Origin: Sporosarcina luteola
Lineage (GTDB): Bacteria; Bacillota; Bacilli; Bacillales_A; Planococcaceae
Assembly (NCBI GenBank): GCA_014204635.1
Contig: JACHLS010000012.1
Span: forward strand, 1-64,000
Reading direction: 5' to 3'
DNA length: 64,000 bases
Shown: positions 17,843-26,727 of the stretch, piece by piece
Layout: each line of letters starts with the position of its first letter
How positions within the stretch are numbered: position 1 is the stretch's first letter
Position numbers and translations under genes: made by a program
Notes under the pieces: model-generated
The model's database searches: none
Told to the model about the DNA's origin: nothing
The model's input: the letters and a program-made list of their open reading frames with translations, nothing else

Positions 17843-18019
17843 ACTCTTATCCCGAGCTGGTGGAGGGACAGGCCCAATGAAACCCGGCAACCTGCGCATA
17901 CATTGCGACAAGGTGCCAAACCTGGAGCAAGGTTGATTCCTTGGACGATAAGAGTGAAAGGTGCTGCTTTTGAAATAATGCCTTTCCTCATGTATATTTA
18001 CGTGAGTGGAAGGCTTTTT
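17843..18019 (+). promoter_or_regulatory. SAM-I riboswitch (S box) with terminator
   Basis: The S-box core is plain: P1 pairs CTCTTATC (17844-17851) with GATAAGAG (17947-17954), and GGAGGGACAGGCCC, TGAAACCCGGCAACC and AAGGTGCCAA motifs lie between. A terminator stem GCCTTTCCTCA/TGAGTGGAAGGC plus T run ends at 18019. SAM binding would stop transcription before metK, a feedback loop on SAM synthesis. Confidence 0.97.
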
Positions 18020-18137
18020 ATATTGTCTGGCCCTTAATCCTTGTAGATGTTGACGTCGACTCTCTTCAGGCGTGGAACTTACTGGGACATATAGAGTACC
18101 GTATCAATATGAGCAAGCCGTTAAGGAGGAAATTACA

Positions 18138-19343
18138 TTGACAAATCGCCGACTGTTCACATCGGAATCAGTAACAGAAGGACATCCGGATAAAATGTGC
18201 GACCAGATTTCTGACGCCATTTTGGATGCAATTTTAGAGGAAGACCCCAATGCACGCGTGGCGTGTGAAACAACGATTACGACAGGTCTTGTACTTGTAA
18301 TAGGAGAAATTACAACGACTACGTACGTTGATATTCCAAAAGTGGTCCGGGACACCGTGAAAGAAATCGGATATACCCGTGCGAAATTCGGCTTTGATTG
18401 GGAAACGTCTTCCGTGCTGACTTCGATTGATGAACAATCACCTGATATTGCTGCGAGTGTGGATCAGGCGCTTGAAGCGAGAGAAGGGACAATGACAGAT
18501 CAGGAATTAGAAGCCATCGGGGCGGGAGACCAAGGGTTGATGTTTGGATTTGCCTGTGACGAAACCCCTGAATTAATGCCTTTGCCAATCAGCTTGGCAC
18601 ATAAATTATCCCGACGCTTGGCACAAGTCCGAAAAGAAAATATTTTAGACTATTTGCGCCCGGACGGTAAAACGCAAGTGACTATTGAATATGATGAAAA
18701 CAATCAACCTGTCCGAGTGGATACGATTGTCATCTCTACACAGCATCACCCTGACACGACATTAGACCAAATCAAACGTGATCTGAAAGAGCAAGTGATT
18801 GACGCGGTTGTCCCGGCGGAGTTATTGGATGAAGAAACGAAATACTTCATCAACCCATCCGGCCGTTTCGTGATCGGAGGCCCTCAAGGAGATGCAGGAT
18901 TGACTGGCCGGAAAATCATCGTCGATACATATGGCGGTTATGCTCGCCACGGCGGTGGTGCATTCTCCGGCAAGGATGCGACAAAAGTAGACCGTTCTGC
19001 GTCATACGCGGCACGCTACGTAGCAAAAAATATCGTGGCAGCTGGGCTTGCTTCCCGCTGTGAAGTGCAATTGGCGTACGCGATCGGCGTAGCTAAACCT
19101 GTTTCCATTTCCGTTGATACATTCGGAACTGGAAAAGTCGAAGAAAGCAAACTGGTCGAAATGGTTCGCGAACTGTTTGACCTGCGTCCAGCGGGCATCA
19201 TTAAAATGCTTGATCTGCGAAGACCGATCTACAAACAAACAGCTGCATACGGTCACTTCGGCCGCACAGATGTCGAGCTTCCATGGGAACAGACAGACAA
19301 GGCAGCAGAATTGAAAGAGAAGTCCGGACTAGTCGTTAGTTAA
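18138..19343 (+). CDS. metK: S-adenosylmethionine synthetase
   Basis: MetK makes SAM from methionine and ATP. The protein has 401 residues, as expected. Signatures are [20 protein letters not shown] (about residues 9-28), [12 protein letters not shown] (about 117) and the P-loop-like [17 protein letters not shown] (about 272). Translation should start at TTG, with AAGGAGG 8 bases before it; upstream codons in the same frame belong to the leader. A long perfect terminator follows. Expression is controlled by the SAM riboswitch upstream. Confidence 0.97.
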   Translation: MTNRRLFTSESVTEGHPDKMCDQISDAILDAILEEDPNARVACETTITTGLVLVIGEITTTTYVDIPKVVRDTVKEIGYTRAKFGFDWETSSVLTSIDEQSPDIAASVDQALEAREGTMTDQELEAIGAGDQGLMFGFACDETPELMPLPISLAHKLSRRLAQVRKENILDYLRPDGKTQVTIEYDENNQPVRVDTIVISTQHHPDTTLDQIKRDLKEQVIDAVVPAELLDEETKYFINPSGRFVIGGPQGDAGLTGRKIIVDTYGGYARHGGGAFSGKDATKVDRSASYAARYVAKNIVAAGLASRCEVQLAYAIGVAKPVSISVDTFGTGKVEESKLVEMVRELFDLRPAGIIKMLDLRRPIYKQTAAYGHFGRTDVELPWEQTDKAAELKEKSGLVVS

Positions 19344-19373
19344 TCAAAAGATGATAGTCTGATTCATATTGAA

Positions 19374-19425
19374 AGATCCGGTAGAGAAAAACGAGTCGCT
19401 TTTCTCTACCGGATCTTATTTTTTA
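19374..19425 (+). terminator. Terminator of metK
   Basis: AGATCCGGTAGAGAAAA pairs with TTTTCTCTACCGGATCT in a 17-bp perfect stem, followed by a T-rich tract. Confidence 0.95.
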
Positions 19426-19469
19426 TTTCATATGAAAATGGAAGGGGAGACTTAGGTCATCTTTCTGAA

Positions 19470-19620
19470 ATATCCACCGCTCTTATTGTTTACCACCGAT
19501 TCTCAGGTGTTTACCACCGCCTCTCGGTTGATTACCACCGATTCTCAGGAGTTTACCACCGTCTCTCAGGAGTTTACCACCGATTCTCGGAAGTTTACCC
19601 ACCGACTCTCCAATGTTACT
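19470..19620. repeat. Intergenic array of 19-22-bp repeats with TTTACCACCG core
   Basis: CCACCG recurs at 19474, 19493, 19514, 19535, 19556, 19577 and 19599, giving steps of 19, 21, 21, 21, 21 and 22. The fuller unit is about GTTTACCACCGATTCTCAG. The 21-base step keeps one frame open, but the frame has no RBS and reads as a repeated FTTDSQE peptide, so I take this as a DNA or RNA element and not a gene. Confidence 0.85.
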
Positions 19621-19752
19621 ATTCAACTACAATTCGACATCTATTTTGATTTTCCAAAAACGGTTTGGTATGGTAAAGACATGCATAGTTTACGGGATGT
19701 TTTTCCAATCCCTTATTGGGAAATAACGATTCTCGTAGGGAGGTTGAAGTTT

Positions 19753-19845
19753 ATGGGGATAGAAGTGTGGCTTGCCATTCTATTAGGTGGTTTTGGTTTG
19801 ATATTCTTTGCGGGTATCGTCACTTTATTCATATTAGAAAAATGA
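19753..19845 (+). CDS. 30-residue single-pass membrane peptide
   Basis: The ATG follows AGGGAGG by 9 bases. The product, 30 residues, begins MGIEVWLAILLGG and is almost wholly hydrophobic with a charged C terminus (LEK). A single transmembrane helix is likely. A bidirectional terminator follows at once. A longer in-frame reading upstream runs through the repeat array and is not supported by an RBS. I do not recognise a family. Confidence 0.65.
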   Translation: MGIEVWLAILLGGFGLIFFAGIVTLFILEK

Positions 19846-19870
19846 AAGCACAGGAGTTGTGCTTTCATTT
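19842..19870. terminator. Bidirectional terminator
   Basis: ATGAAAGCAC pairs with GTGCTTTCAT, flanked by A and T runs. It separates the small membrane peptide gene (+) from ytoA (-). Confidence 0.88.
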
Positions 19871-20377
19871 TTGCATTTCTTTATAAACTTGTCCTTTTTC
19901 CACGTAGCTATTTACGATCCGTAGCATGTCTGCCCGATCTTCATCATTCAGCTCACGGACCACTTTGGCAGGAGATCCAAAGGCAAGGCTGTTCGGAGGG
20001 ATTTTCTTGCCAGGCGGCACTACGCTTCCGGCTCCAATAAAAGCTCCTTCGCCGATCTCTGCCCCATCCAAGATGATAGACCCCATTCCGATTAAAGCGC
20101 CTTTCCGAATTACGCAGCTGTGCAGCAATGCTTTGTGCCCAACTGTGACATCGTCTTCGATAAGCAATGTCTTGCCTGGACTTTGATGAAGACAGCTCAA
20201 ATCCTGGATGCTCACTCGTTCCCCGATGATAGTCGGGGCGACGTCTCCCCGAATGACAGTATTGAACCAAATGGAGGAATGAGCGCCGATGGACACGTCC
20301 CCCGTAATCGTCGCATAATCTGCAATGTAAACAGTCGGGTCAATCGATGGCGTTTTACCATTGTATGGATAAATCAT
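19865..20377 (-). CDS. ytoA: Gamma-carbonic-anhydrase-type hexapeptide repeat protein YtoA
   Basis: This is a left-handed beta-helix protein of 170 residues with hexapeptide repeats throughout ([20 protein letters not shown], then [18 protein letters not shown]). The metal-site histidines of the gamma carbonic anhydrase family are in place ([19 protein letters not shown]). Enzymatic activity is not certain for this subgroup, which is often annotated only as a carbonate dehydratase-like protein. The ATG has AGAGGGG upstream. It is divergent from the YtpA homologue. Confidence 0.9.
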   Translation of the reverse strand: MIYPYNGKTPSIDPTVYIADYATITGDVSIGAHSSIWFNTVIRGDVAPTIIGERVSIQDLSCLHQSPGKTLLIEDDVTVGHKALLHSCVIRKGALIGMGSIILDGAEIGEGAFIGAGSVVPPGKKIPPNSLAFGSPAKVVRELNDEDRADMLRIVNSYVEKGQVYKEMQK

Positions 20378-20497
20378 GATGATCCCCTCTTTCTTTAAAA
20401 ATCGTGTATAATCATCGTATTATCATCCTGTTTTCATTGTAACAAAGACAGGCGAGGTTCGGAAATGATAGATTTTTCGCAGGAAGGGGAGAAATCC

Positions 20498-21286
20498 ATG
20501 TGGAAGTGGGAATCTGAAGGACAACCGAAGGCGATTGTTGTCCTCGTCCATAATGCGTATGAACACCATCGCCGCTATGCATGGTTGATCCAAACATTAC
20601 GAAATGGCGGTTTTCATGTCGTCACGAGCGACTTGCCGGGACATGGCGAAGAAAGTGGGAGAGGCATTCACGATGAGCCCTTTGAAGCTTATGTCAAGCA
20701 CATTAAGAAAATGATTGAAGTCGCATTGCTCGACAATCTGCCGATGTTTATTGTCGGCCATGGATTAGGGGCGACGTTAGCCATGCATTTGCTGCAAACG
20801 GAGAAGCTCGAATGTGCAGGGTGTATTTTCAGTTCGCCTTGGCTTTCGCTGAAACAGCAGCCATCCAAGTTTTCAGCTATGATGACCAAACTATCACCTG
20901 CCATGAAACTCAATCATGACGTGCCCATCGAAAAATTGACTCGGAATTATGAGTTGTACATAGAAGCACAAAATGACCGGCATTACAGCTCCGCGGTAAC
21001 GGCTTCTTGGTATCGGGAGTTGACTGCCTTTATGAAAGCTGTGATGGTTCATGAGACATCGGTACAGGATCTTCCTGTTCTCATCCAAACAGGAGGACGT
21101 GATAAAATAACGGATATTACGTACCCCAAAAAATGGCTCTCCAATCAGCAGCTTACCGAATTCCAGTATAAAGAGTGGAAGCGGTTGTATCATGATCTTT
21201 ATCAAGAGCCAGAACGGGAAGAAGTGTATCAATATATGGAATCCTTCATGAACAACGTGCTCCGTTCTCTCGGTTATGTAGTGTAA
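20498..21286 (+). CDS. ytpA: YtpA-family alpha/beta hydrolase lacking the nucleophile serine
   Basis: The 262-residue protein starts MWKWES, like B. subtilis YtpA (a lysophospholipase-like enzyme linked to bacilysocin synthesis). The ATG follows AGGGGAG; an in-frame ATG 33 bases upstream is less likely. The fold is typical (SDLPGHGEES, SSPWLSL, QTGGRDKITD, LYHDLYQEPERE). The nucleophile elbow, normally GHSMGG, reads GHGLGA, with GGA at 20762-20764 coding Gly89. The oxyanion strand HG is also changed to HN. The acid and histidine remain. It is probably not a serine hydrolase, or uses another residue. Confidence 0.85.
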   Translation: MWKWESEGQPKAIVVLVHNAYEHHRRYAWLIQTLRNGGFHVVTSDLPGHGEESGRGIHDEPFEAYVKHIKKMIEVALLDNLPMFIVGHGLGATLAMHLLQTEKLECAGCIFSSPWLSLKQQPSKFSAMMTKLSPAMKLNHDVPIEKLTRNYELYIEAQNDRHYSSAVTASWYRELTAFMKAVMVHETSVQDLPVLIQTGGRDKITDITYPKKWLSNQQLTEFQYKEWKRLYHDLYQEPEREEVYQYMESFMNNVLRSLGYVV

Positions 21287-21304
21287 ATTGAATGATAGAA
21301 AGGA

Positions 21305-21901
21305 ATGGGAAGATTGCTGACAATTGGATTTGTACGCCACGGAGTGACAGCTTGGAATAAGGAAGGACGAGCGCAAGGAAGCACGGACATTCCATTGGAT
21401 GAAGAAGGCATTGCGATGGCGGAACGAGTAGCGGCACGATTAGCGGACGAGCAATGGGATGTCATATATACAAGTCCGTTAAGCAGGGCGAGAACAACAG
21501 CTGATATAATTGGAGGACAAATGCCCGGAGTTCCTCTGGTACTCGATGATCGGATTCGTGAAACGGGCGGAGGGAAGATCGAGGGGACGACCGAAGCGGA
21601 GCGAATCGATAAATGGGGAGCGAATTGGCGTGAGCTCGACATGGGGTTTGAACCGCATGATGAAGTCATTTCACGTGGGCTGGCCTGCATCGATGAAATA
21701 CAGGATAAATATCCAGGCAAACGTGTGCTTCTAGTGAGCCATGGCACATTTATTAAACGCATTCTGAATGAGCTGGTCCCAGATGAAGATTTCGATCAAG
21801 GGGTAGACAATACATCTGTCACCATCTTGACTATGGGTGATGAAGGGACCCGATGTTCTCTATACAATTGTACGGCACATTTGAAGGCGGTGGACGCATG
21901 A
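21305..21901 (+). CDS. Histidine phosphatase family protein
   Basis: This is a phosphoglycerate-mutase-like phosphatase of 198 residues. The phosphate-accepting histidine is in FVRHGVTAWN (RHG at about 11-13), the second arginine in TSPLSRARTTADII, and the C-terminal catalytic histidine in LLVSHGTFIKR. The ATG given has AAAGGA touching it; a TTG three codons later (21314) has better spacing and may be the true start. It overlaps the next gene by ATGA, suggesting a two-gene unit. Its substrate is unknown. Confidence 0.9.
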   Translation: MGRLLTIGFVRHGVTAWNKEGRAQGSTDIPLDEEGIAMAERVAARLADEQWDVIYTSPLSRARTTADIIGGQMPGVPLVLDDRIRETGGGKIEGTTEAERIDKWGANWRELDMGFEPHDEVISRGLACIDEIQDKYPGKRVLLVSHGTFIKRILNELVPDEDFDQGVDNTSVTILTMGDEGTRCSLYNCTAHLKAVDA

Positions 21902-22386
21902 AACAGGATGCCCGTTATTTCATTGAACAACTTCGAATGGAGCCGCATCCCGAAGGCGGCTATTATGCCAGTACCTTTCATTCCAAGGAAGAGATGGACA
22001 GACAGGGAAAGCGGCGCAAGCTATATACAAGCATTTATTTTTTATTGAAGCCCGGTGAAGTATCACATTTTCATCGTTTACAATCGGATGAAGTGTGGTA
22101 TTACCATGCTGGCAGCCCGTTGCTGATCCATACTATAGATCCGGACGGTACCTATAGCGAAATTAAATTAGGTCTGGATGTCCATGCAGGGGAACAGCCG
22201 CAAGCTGTTGTGCCGAAAGGGACCATTTTTGGTTCTTCGATGGTCCAGGAAGGCTCATTCTCCTTAGTCGGCTGCATGGTGGCGCCAGGTTTTGATTTTG
22301 AGGATTTTGAACTGTTTACACGTGAAGAATTGCTTGGACAGTACCCACAACATGAAACGATCATCACTCGATTGACTCGTTCATAA
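21898..22386 (+). CDS. Cupin-fold protein, DUF985 family
   Basis: This 162-residue DUF985 protein has a small cupin barrel. Conserved blocks are MEPHPEGGYYASTF, TSIYFLLKPGEVSHFHRLQS, DEVWYYHAGSPL and GCMVAPGFDFEDFEL. The HFHR and E of the first cupin motif suggest a metal or ligand site. Function is not established; distant relatives act on sugars. The ATG overlaps the stop of the upstream phosphatase gene by 4 bases. Confidence 0.88.
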   Translation: MKQDARYFIEQLRMEPHPEGGYYASTFHSKEEMDRQGKRRKLYTSIYFLLKPGEVSHFHRLQSDEVWYYHAGSPLLIHTIDPDGTYSEIKLGLDVHAGEQPQAVVPKGTIFGSSMVQEGSFSLVGCMVAPGFDFEDFELFTREELLGQYPQHETIITRLTRS

Positions 22387-22521
22387 CAGCAGGCGCTTAA
22401 CAGGCGCTTGCTATTACCTCTTTCACTTGCAATTGGGTGTAATGCCAGAATTCTTCCAGCTGTTTTCTGAAGGACAAAACTAGTATAGGTGTAGGGATGA
22501 GGCAGCTGCACACTTAATAGG

Positions 22522-22545
22522 ATTTTCCACTTATTTCTGTGGAAA
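22522..22545. other. Perfect palindrome upstream of lepB
   Basis: TTTTCCAC and GTGGAAAA form an 8-bp inverted repeat around TTATTTCT, 70 bases before the signal peptidase gene. It could be an operator or a weak terminator-like hairpin. The rest of 22387-22612 holds only a second imperfect hairpin (AGCAGGCGC/GCGCTTGCT). Confidence 0.4.
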
Positions 22546-22612
22546 AACGTGAAACTTTTTTAAAAATGAAGTAGTCTAGTAATAGATAGATTTTGAACGG
22601 AGGAAGTCAGTT

Positions 22613-23140
22613 TTGAAAAAAGAAACGAAAAGTGAAATTATGTCGTGGATTAAATCATTGGCAATTGCATTTGTCATCGTATTTGTCGTTCGCCAATTTC
22701 TTTTTGCTCCTGTTGTCGTATCGGGGCAATCTATGGAACCGACATTTGAATCGAACAACCGCGTTGTCATATCTAAAATCCATAAACTTGATCATTTTGA
22801 TTTGATTGTTTTCCACGCACCGGGCTCGAAGGAAGATTATATTAAGCGTGTCATTGGATTGCCGGGTGATACGGTTGAAATGAAAGATGATCAATTATTC
22901 ATCAATGGCAAAGCGTATGATGAACCGTACATTGAGGCAAATAAAGAGAAAATATTTAAAGACCAAAAATTGACGGAAGACTTCGAGGTAACGGTTCCGG
23001 AAGGACAGCTCTTTGTCCTTGGCGATAATCGCCGTAACAGTACAGACAGCCGAATGATTGGATGTATTGAAGAGTCATCCGTTGTCGGAAAAGTTGAATT
23101 CCGCTTTTTTCCATTTAACTCCATAGGAATACCAAAGTAA
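22613..23140 (+). CDS. lepB: Type I signal peptidase
   Basis: This enzyme removes signal peptides outside the membrane. The 175-residue protein has one N-terminal transmembrane helix (about 13-31), the catalytic serine in SGQSMEPTF (about 40) and the catalytic lysine in DYIKRVIGLPGD (about 80), and ends with LGDNRRNSTDSR and VGKVEFRFFP. This fits the Sip/LepB P-type enzymes. The start is TTG with GGAGG upstream. The next gene begins 2 bases after the stop. Confidence 0.95.
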   Translation: MKKETKSEIMSWIKSLAIAFVIVFVVRQFLFAPVVVSGQSMEPTFESNNRVVISKIHKLDHFDLIVFHAPGSKEDYIKRVIGLPGDTVEMKDDQLFINGKAYDEPYIEANKEKIFKDQKLTEDFEVTVPEGQLFVLGDNRRNSTDSRMIGCIEESSVVGKVEFRFFPFNSIGIPK

Positions 23141-23142
23141 CC

Positions 23143-23754
23143 ATGCAGCGGACAACAGTTATTGGGATTGACGGATTAGGAGGGGCGGGGAAAACGACGA
23201 TCGCTGAAAAGATTCAGCGTGAGGTCGTTGGCTCTGTCCTTTTGCATATCGACGATTTTATTCATCCGAGACGCGTTCGTTATGAGGATAGTGTAGAGCC
23301 TTGGAGAGCGTATTACGAAAAGCAATGGCGTTATTCCTATTTGATAGAAACCATTTTGGAGCCAATCCGCAGAGGCATGTCGGTACAAAAGAAGATTGAG
23401 CTTTATCATAAAAGCGAAGATTCCTATGTTGAAGAATGGATTCATATTCCGAATGGCTGTTTGTTAATCATCGAGGGTGTTTTTTTACAGCGCGCAGAAT
23501 TAAGGGATTATTTGGACACTGTTATCTTTGTTGATGTTGATAAGGAAACTCGTCTTCGCCGTGTTATGGAACGAGACTCGTATATAGGCGATTCAGGCGC
23601 AATTCTAAACAAGTATAACAACCGTTATTTTCCAGCGGAAGAGGAATACGTGCGTGAATACGATCCAGCAAACCGGGCTCATCTAGTGTGGAACGAGCAA
23701 ATGGGGACAAAAAGATTCCATGATTATCTCCTGACAATTGCGGGTATCCTTTAA
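23143..23754 (+). CDS. Uridine-kinase-like P-loop kinase
   Basis: This 203-residue P-loop NTPase has a Walker A GLGGAGKTT (about residues 10-18), a DDFIHP acceptor-site motif and VDVDKETRLRRVMERD (lid region, about 146). The fold matches uridine kinase/phosphoribulokinase-like enzymes, but the specificity is unknown. It has no clear RBS and starts 2 bases after lepB, so translation probably depends on that gene. Confidence 0.85.
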   Translation: MQRTTVIGIDGLGGAGKTTIAEKIQREVVGSVLLHIDDFIHPRRVRYEDSVEPWRAYYEKQWRYSYLIETILEPIRRGMSVQKKIELYHKSEDSYVEEWIHIPNGCLLIIEGVFLQRAELRDYLDTVIFVDVDKETRLRRVMERDSYIGDSGAILNKYNNRYFPAEEEYVREYDPANRAHLVWNEQMGTKRFHDYLLTIAGIL

Positions 23755-23781
23755 AGGACTATTCATAGAGGAGTGACGATC

Positions 23782-23967
23782 ATGGCAAAAGAAAAGAACA
23801 ACCAGAAGAACAGCGGAAAGCATGAATCGGACCAGCCCAAGATGTCAGGAGCGGAATTCACGGATGAACAGCGCCACACTAATGAAGTGGCTTCCACTTC
23901 CTATGTCGGAAGTCGGAAAAACAAGACAGATCTGAAGGATGACAAACTGGAAACAGGCGGCTATTAA
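23782..23967 (+). CDS. Small hydrophilic protein, 61 residues
   Basis: GAGGAG precedes this ATG by 8 bases. The product is Lys-, Asn-, Glu- and Asp-rich with no hydrophobic segment and looks disordered; SKNKTDLKDD-type charged stretches lie at the end. Composition recalls small spore-associated proteins of Bacillales, but I see no defining motif and give no function. Confidence 0.65.
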   Translation: MAKEKNNQKNSGKHESDQPKMSGAEFTDEQRHTNEVASTSYVGSRKNKTDLKDDKLETGGY

Positions 23968-24113
23968 TTCTTTGCGTTTCGTATCTTTCTTACGAGTCAG
24001 CGCAGACCCGATCCTGGCTTGAAGATGCTTGCCAGAATGAGGCAGTCGTCAAAATGTTGGGGCAACCCTCTAGTCTCGAAATAAATAAGTAAGCCTTTGT
24101 CAATTGGCTAAAG

Positions 24114-24139
24114 CCTCTGCAACTGCAGGGGTTTTTTTT
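24114..24139 (+). terminator. Terminator upstream of the helicase gene
   Basis: CCTCTGC pairs with GCAGGGG around AACT and is followed by eight T. The 140 bases before it contain no gene that I recognise; the terminator may belong to the lepB-kinase-small protein unit. Confidence 0.85.
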
Positions 24140-24208
24140 ACTTGTCTCTACAAATATCCGTTCGTATGGTAAATTAGAAATAACCTCAATGAAGGAGTTA
24201 CAAACAAC

Positions 24209-26359
24209 ATGTATGATTTTTTTGAAAGGAAAAAGAGGGAGCTTGGTATTGAGTTAAATGAAGTACAAAAAAAAGCTGTGATGCAAACGGAAGGCCCTTT
24301 GCTATTATTAGCATGCCCCGGCTCCGGGAAAACGACAACCATGATTATGCGCATCGGTTATTTGCTTGAAGAGAAAAAGGTGCCGGCTTCCCGTCTGAAG
24401 GCGATCACGTTCAGTCGGGCATCAGCCAGAGATATGGCCGAACGATATGAGAAGTTTTTTCCGGGACATCCATCTATCGATTTTTCAACCATTCATAGTT
24501 TGGCGTTCCTGATCACACGTACATATTTACAAAAAACCGGCACTTCGTATGAATTGCTTGAGGGAAATAAAAGAGAGCGGGCAGCATTGACAAAGACCTC
24601 TATTGTAAAGGAGCTGTATCGCAAGACGATGCGGGAAGAGGGAACAGAAGACGATATACAAGCCTTGCTGACCTTCATCTCCTTTCTAAAAAATAGGATG
24701 ACTCCCCATTCCGAGTGGGAAGATGTTAAGGGACCTTTTCACAAGGCGGGGACCATCGCTTTACAATATGAGCAACGAAAATCGTTGAAGCAGGGCCATT
24801 TGCTTCTTGATTTTGATGACATGCTGACCATTGCAGAACAGGCCCTCCGTTGCGATCAGGAGCTAGCTGAGTCGTTTCAGAGTCGATATGACTATATGCT
24901 GACGGATGAAAGCCAAGATACGTCGCTTGTCCAACATAAATTAATTGAACACCTCGTCAAACCTCATGGCAACTTATGTGTGGTTGCTGATGATGATCAA
25001 TCGATCTATACATGGCGGGGAGCAGACCCCGATTACCTCCTCGATTTTCAAAGGGTTTACCAAGACACTGAACTGTTGAAAATGGAAAGGAATTACCGGT
25101 CCTCCAAAGAAATTGTGGAGGTCGCAGCGGAGTTTATTAAACGAAACAAAATGCGCTACGAAAAGACGATGCATACAATAAATGATACGGCGGGTCCTTT
25201 AGTTATCAAACAATTCGAGTCGCCGAAAGAGCAATTAGAGTACGTGACGTATGAAGTATTGAATGAAAAAAACTTGAGCGAAGTGGCGATCCTCTTTCGC
25301 AACAACTCCTCATCCACCCTTTATGTCAATGAGCTGCACCGGCGGGGAATTCCCTTTTATATGAAAGATGCGGACGATAAATTCTTTTCCCATTGGATTG
25401 TGGAAGATATATTAAATTTTATGAGGCTTAGCTTCAATGTGGAACGAAAAGATATCTTTGCAAAAATCATCATGAAAATGAACGTCTTTGTCTCGCGCAA
25501 TATGGTGACCCACTTTGTAAATACCCATACGGCTGGCAATGTATTCGAATCATTCATCCGATCGACAGAGTTGAAAAGGAGCCAAGTCGATAAATTGGAG
25601 CATTATCAGGAGATCTATGACAAGATGGGTTCCATGCGGCCAGCCCAAGTCATCCGTCAGATCCGGTATGAAATGGAGTATGAAGAAGCTTTGAAAAGCC
25701 GAGCAGAAAAGTTCGGTTATCGCATCGAAAGCTTGTTGGGCATTCTGGACACACTGGAGAGCATTGCATCGCAAGTGAGAACGATGGTGGAGTTTGCAAA
25801 TCGGTTAAAAGAATTGGAAAGTGCTGTAGCAGAGGCGAAATACAATCCTAAAGAGAATGCGGTCACGTTGTCTACCTTCCACAGTGCGAAAGGCTTGGAA
25901 TTCAGCAGAGTGTTTATGATTGATCTGGTAAAAGGCATCATTCCTTCGGAGGACGATGAACTTGAGATTTCCGCTATGGAAGAAGCGAGGCGGTTGTTTT
26001 ATGTCGGCATGACTAGGGCAAAGCGTAAACTGGAATTACTGTCGTTTCGGACAATGGACGGAAAGACTAAGGAAGACTCGAAATTTTTGAATGAAGTGCG
26101 AGGGATTCTCATGAAACCAGAGGAAACAAAGCAGCCGAAAATCAAAAAAGCAGACCTTTCCATTCCGTTGGATCCTGATGGCGTCGGGAAACGCGGTGAA
26201 CTGGCAGATGGAATGATTGTTACGCATCGTGTTTTCGGCAGAGGAGTTATCGAGTCGATTGGTACGGAAGACATCCAAATCCGATTTGGTGACACGGTAA
26301 AAAGACTGTCCTTGGCAACAATTTTAAGCAAAAGACTGTTGAAAGTGATGGCCGTATGA
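24209..26359 (+). CDS. UvrD/PcrA-type superfamily 1 helicase
   Basis: This 716-residue SF1 helicase has all main motifs: QKKAVMQTEG (Q motif), ACPGSGKTTTM (motif I, about 31), FSTIHSLAF (Ib), LTDESQDTS (motif II, DESQ in place of the usual DEAQ/DEFQ), DDDQSIYTWRGA (III), MERNYRSS (IV), TLSTFHSAKGLEF (V) and RRLFYVGMTRAKRKL (VI). A C-terminal SH3-like tail (HRVFGRGVIESI) follows, as in PcrA-like proteins. The size and DESQ resemble B. subtilis YjcD. It overlaps crcB by 4 bases. A role in repair or conflict resolution is inferred. Confidence 0.92.
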   Translation: MYDFFERKKRELGIELNEVQKKAVMQTEGPLLLLACPGSGKTTTMIMRIGYLLEEKKVPASRLKAITFSRASARDMAERYEKFFPGHPSIDFSTIHSLAFLITRTYLQKTGTSYELLEGNKRERAALTKTSIVKELYRKTMREEGTEDDIQALLTFISFLKNRMTPHSEWEDVKGPFHKAGTIALQYEQRKSLKQGHLLLDFDDMLTIAEQALRCDQELAESFQSRYDYMLTDESQDTSLVQHKLIEHLVKPHGNLCVVADDDQSIYTWRGADPDYLLDFQRVYQDTELLKMERNYRSSKEIVEVAAEFIKRNKMRYEKTMHTINDTAGPLVIKQFESPKEQLEYVTYEVLNEKNLSEVAILFRNNSSSTLYVNELHRRGIPFYMKDADDKFFSHWIVEDILNFMRLSFNVERKDIFAKIIMKMNVFVSRNMVTHFVNTHTAGNVFESFIRSTELKRSQVDKLEHYQEIYDKMGSMRPAQVIRQIRYEMEYEEALKSRAEKFGYRIESLLGILDTLESIASQVRTMVEFANRLKELESAVAEAKYNPKENAVTLSTFHSAKGLEFSRVFMIDLVKGIIPSEDDELEISAMEEARRLFYVGMTRAKRKLELLSFRTMDGKTKEDSKFLNEVRGILMKPEETKQPKIKKADLSIPLDPDGVGKRGELADGMIVTHRVFGRGVIESIGTEDIQIRFGDTVKRLSLATILSKRLLKVMAV

Positions 26360-26727
26360 GGATAGGGATTCTCGTCGGGGTTGCCGGCGCATTCGGAGCC
26401 ATCTGCCGATATGGCCTTGGGAGATTGGTGATACCATTGTCTATGGATTTTCCAATGGGGACGTTTGCTGCCAATATGATCGGATCATTCCTAATGACAT
26501 TCTTTGCTGCCGGCGCTATTCAGCGGCTGACTCGCAATATCTCCCTGCAAACAGCCATCACGACAGGATTCATCGGTTCCTTCACCACCTTCTCGGCACT
26601 CAGTATGGAAACCGTGACACTTATTCAGGAAGGCAAGTGGCAAGTGGCGTTCCTATACGTTGTGAGCAGTTTTGCCGGTGGTATGGGAATGGCTGCATTC
26701 GGCCAAAGAAGGGGTTTGAAGTCATGA
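26356..26727 (+). CDS. crcB: Fluoride channel subunit CrcB/Fluc (1)
   Basis: This 123-residue protein has four hydrophobic helices. The Fluc signature is present: GAFGAICRYGLG, FPMGTFAANMIGSFLM and GFIGSFTTFSALSME (pore phenylalanines). It overlaps the helicase stop and the next gene by ATGA each time, so three genes share one transcript. Two different subunits side by side suggest a heterodimeric channel, as in other Firmicutes. No fluoride riboswitch is found upstream. Confidence 0.94.
   Translation: MRIGILVGVAGAFGAICRYGLGRLVIPLSMDFPMGTFAANMIGSFLMTFFAAGAIQRLTRNISLQTAITTGFIGSFTTFSALSMETVTLIQEGKWQVAFLYVVSSFAGGMGMAAFGQRRGLKS

Noticed and set aside
19470..19620. CRISPR array
   Set aside because: Units are 19-22 bp with a variable half of ten bases, no spacers of 30 bases, and no cas genes in the window. 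The same applies to 54771-55000.
19486..19845. 119-codon frame through the 21-bp repeats
   Set aside because: The open frame is a by-product of the 21-base period; no RBS at its start. Only the last 30 codons have a good RBS and are kept.
23968..24208. Fluoride riboswitch or 6S-like RNA upstream of the helicase-crcB unit
   Set aside because: The conserved fluoride motif is not seen and the sequence shows no other known RNA pattern; only a terminator is clear.
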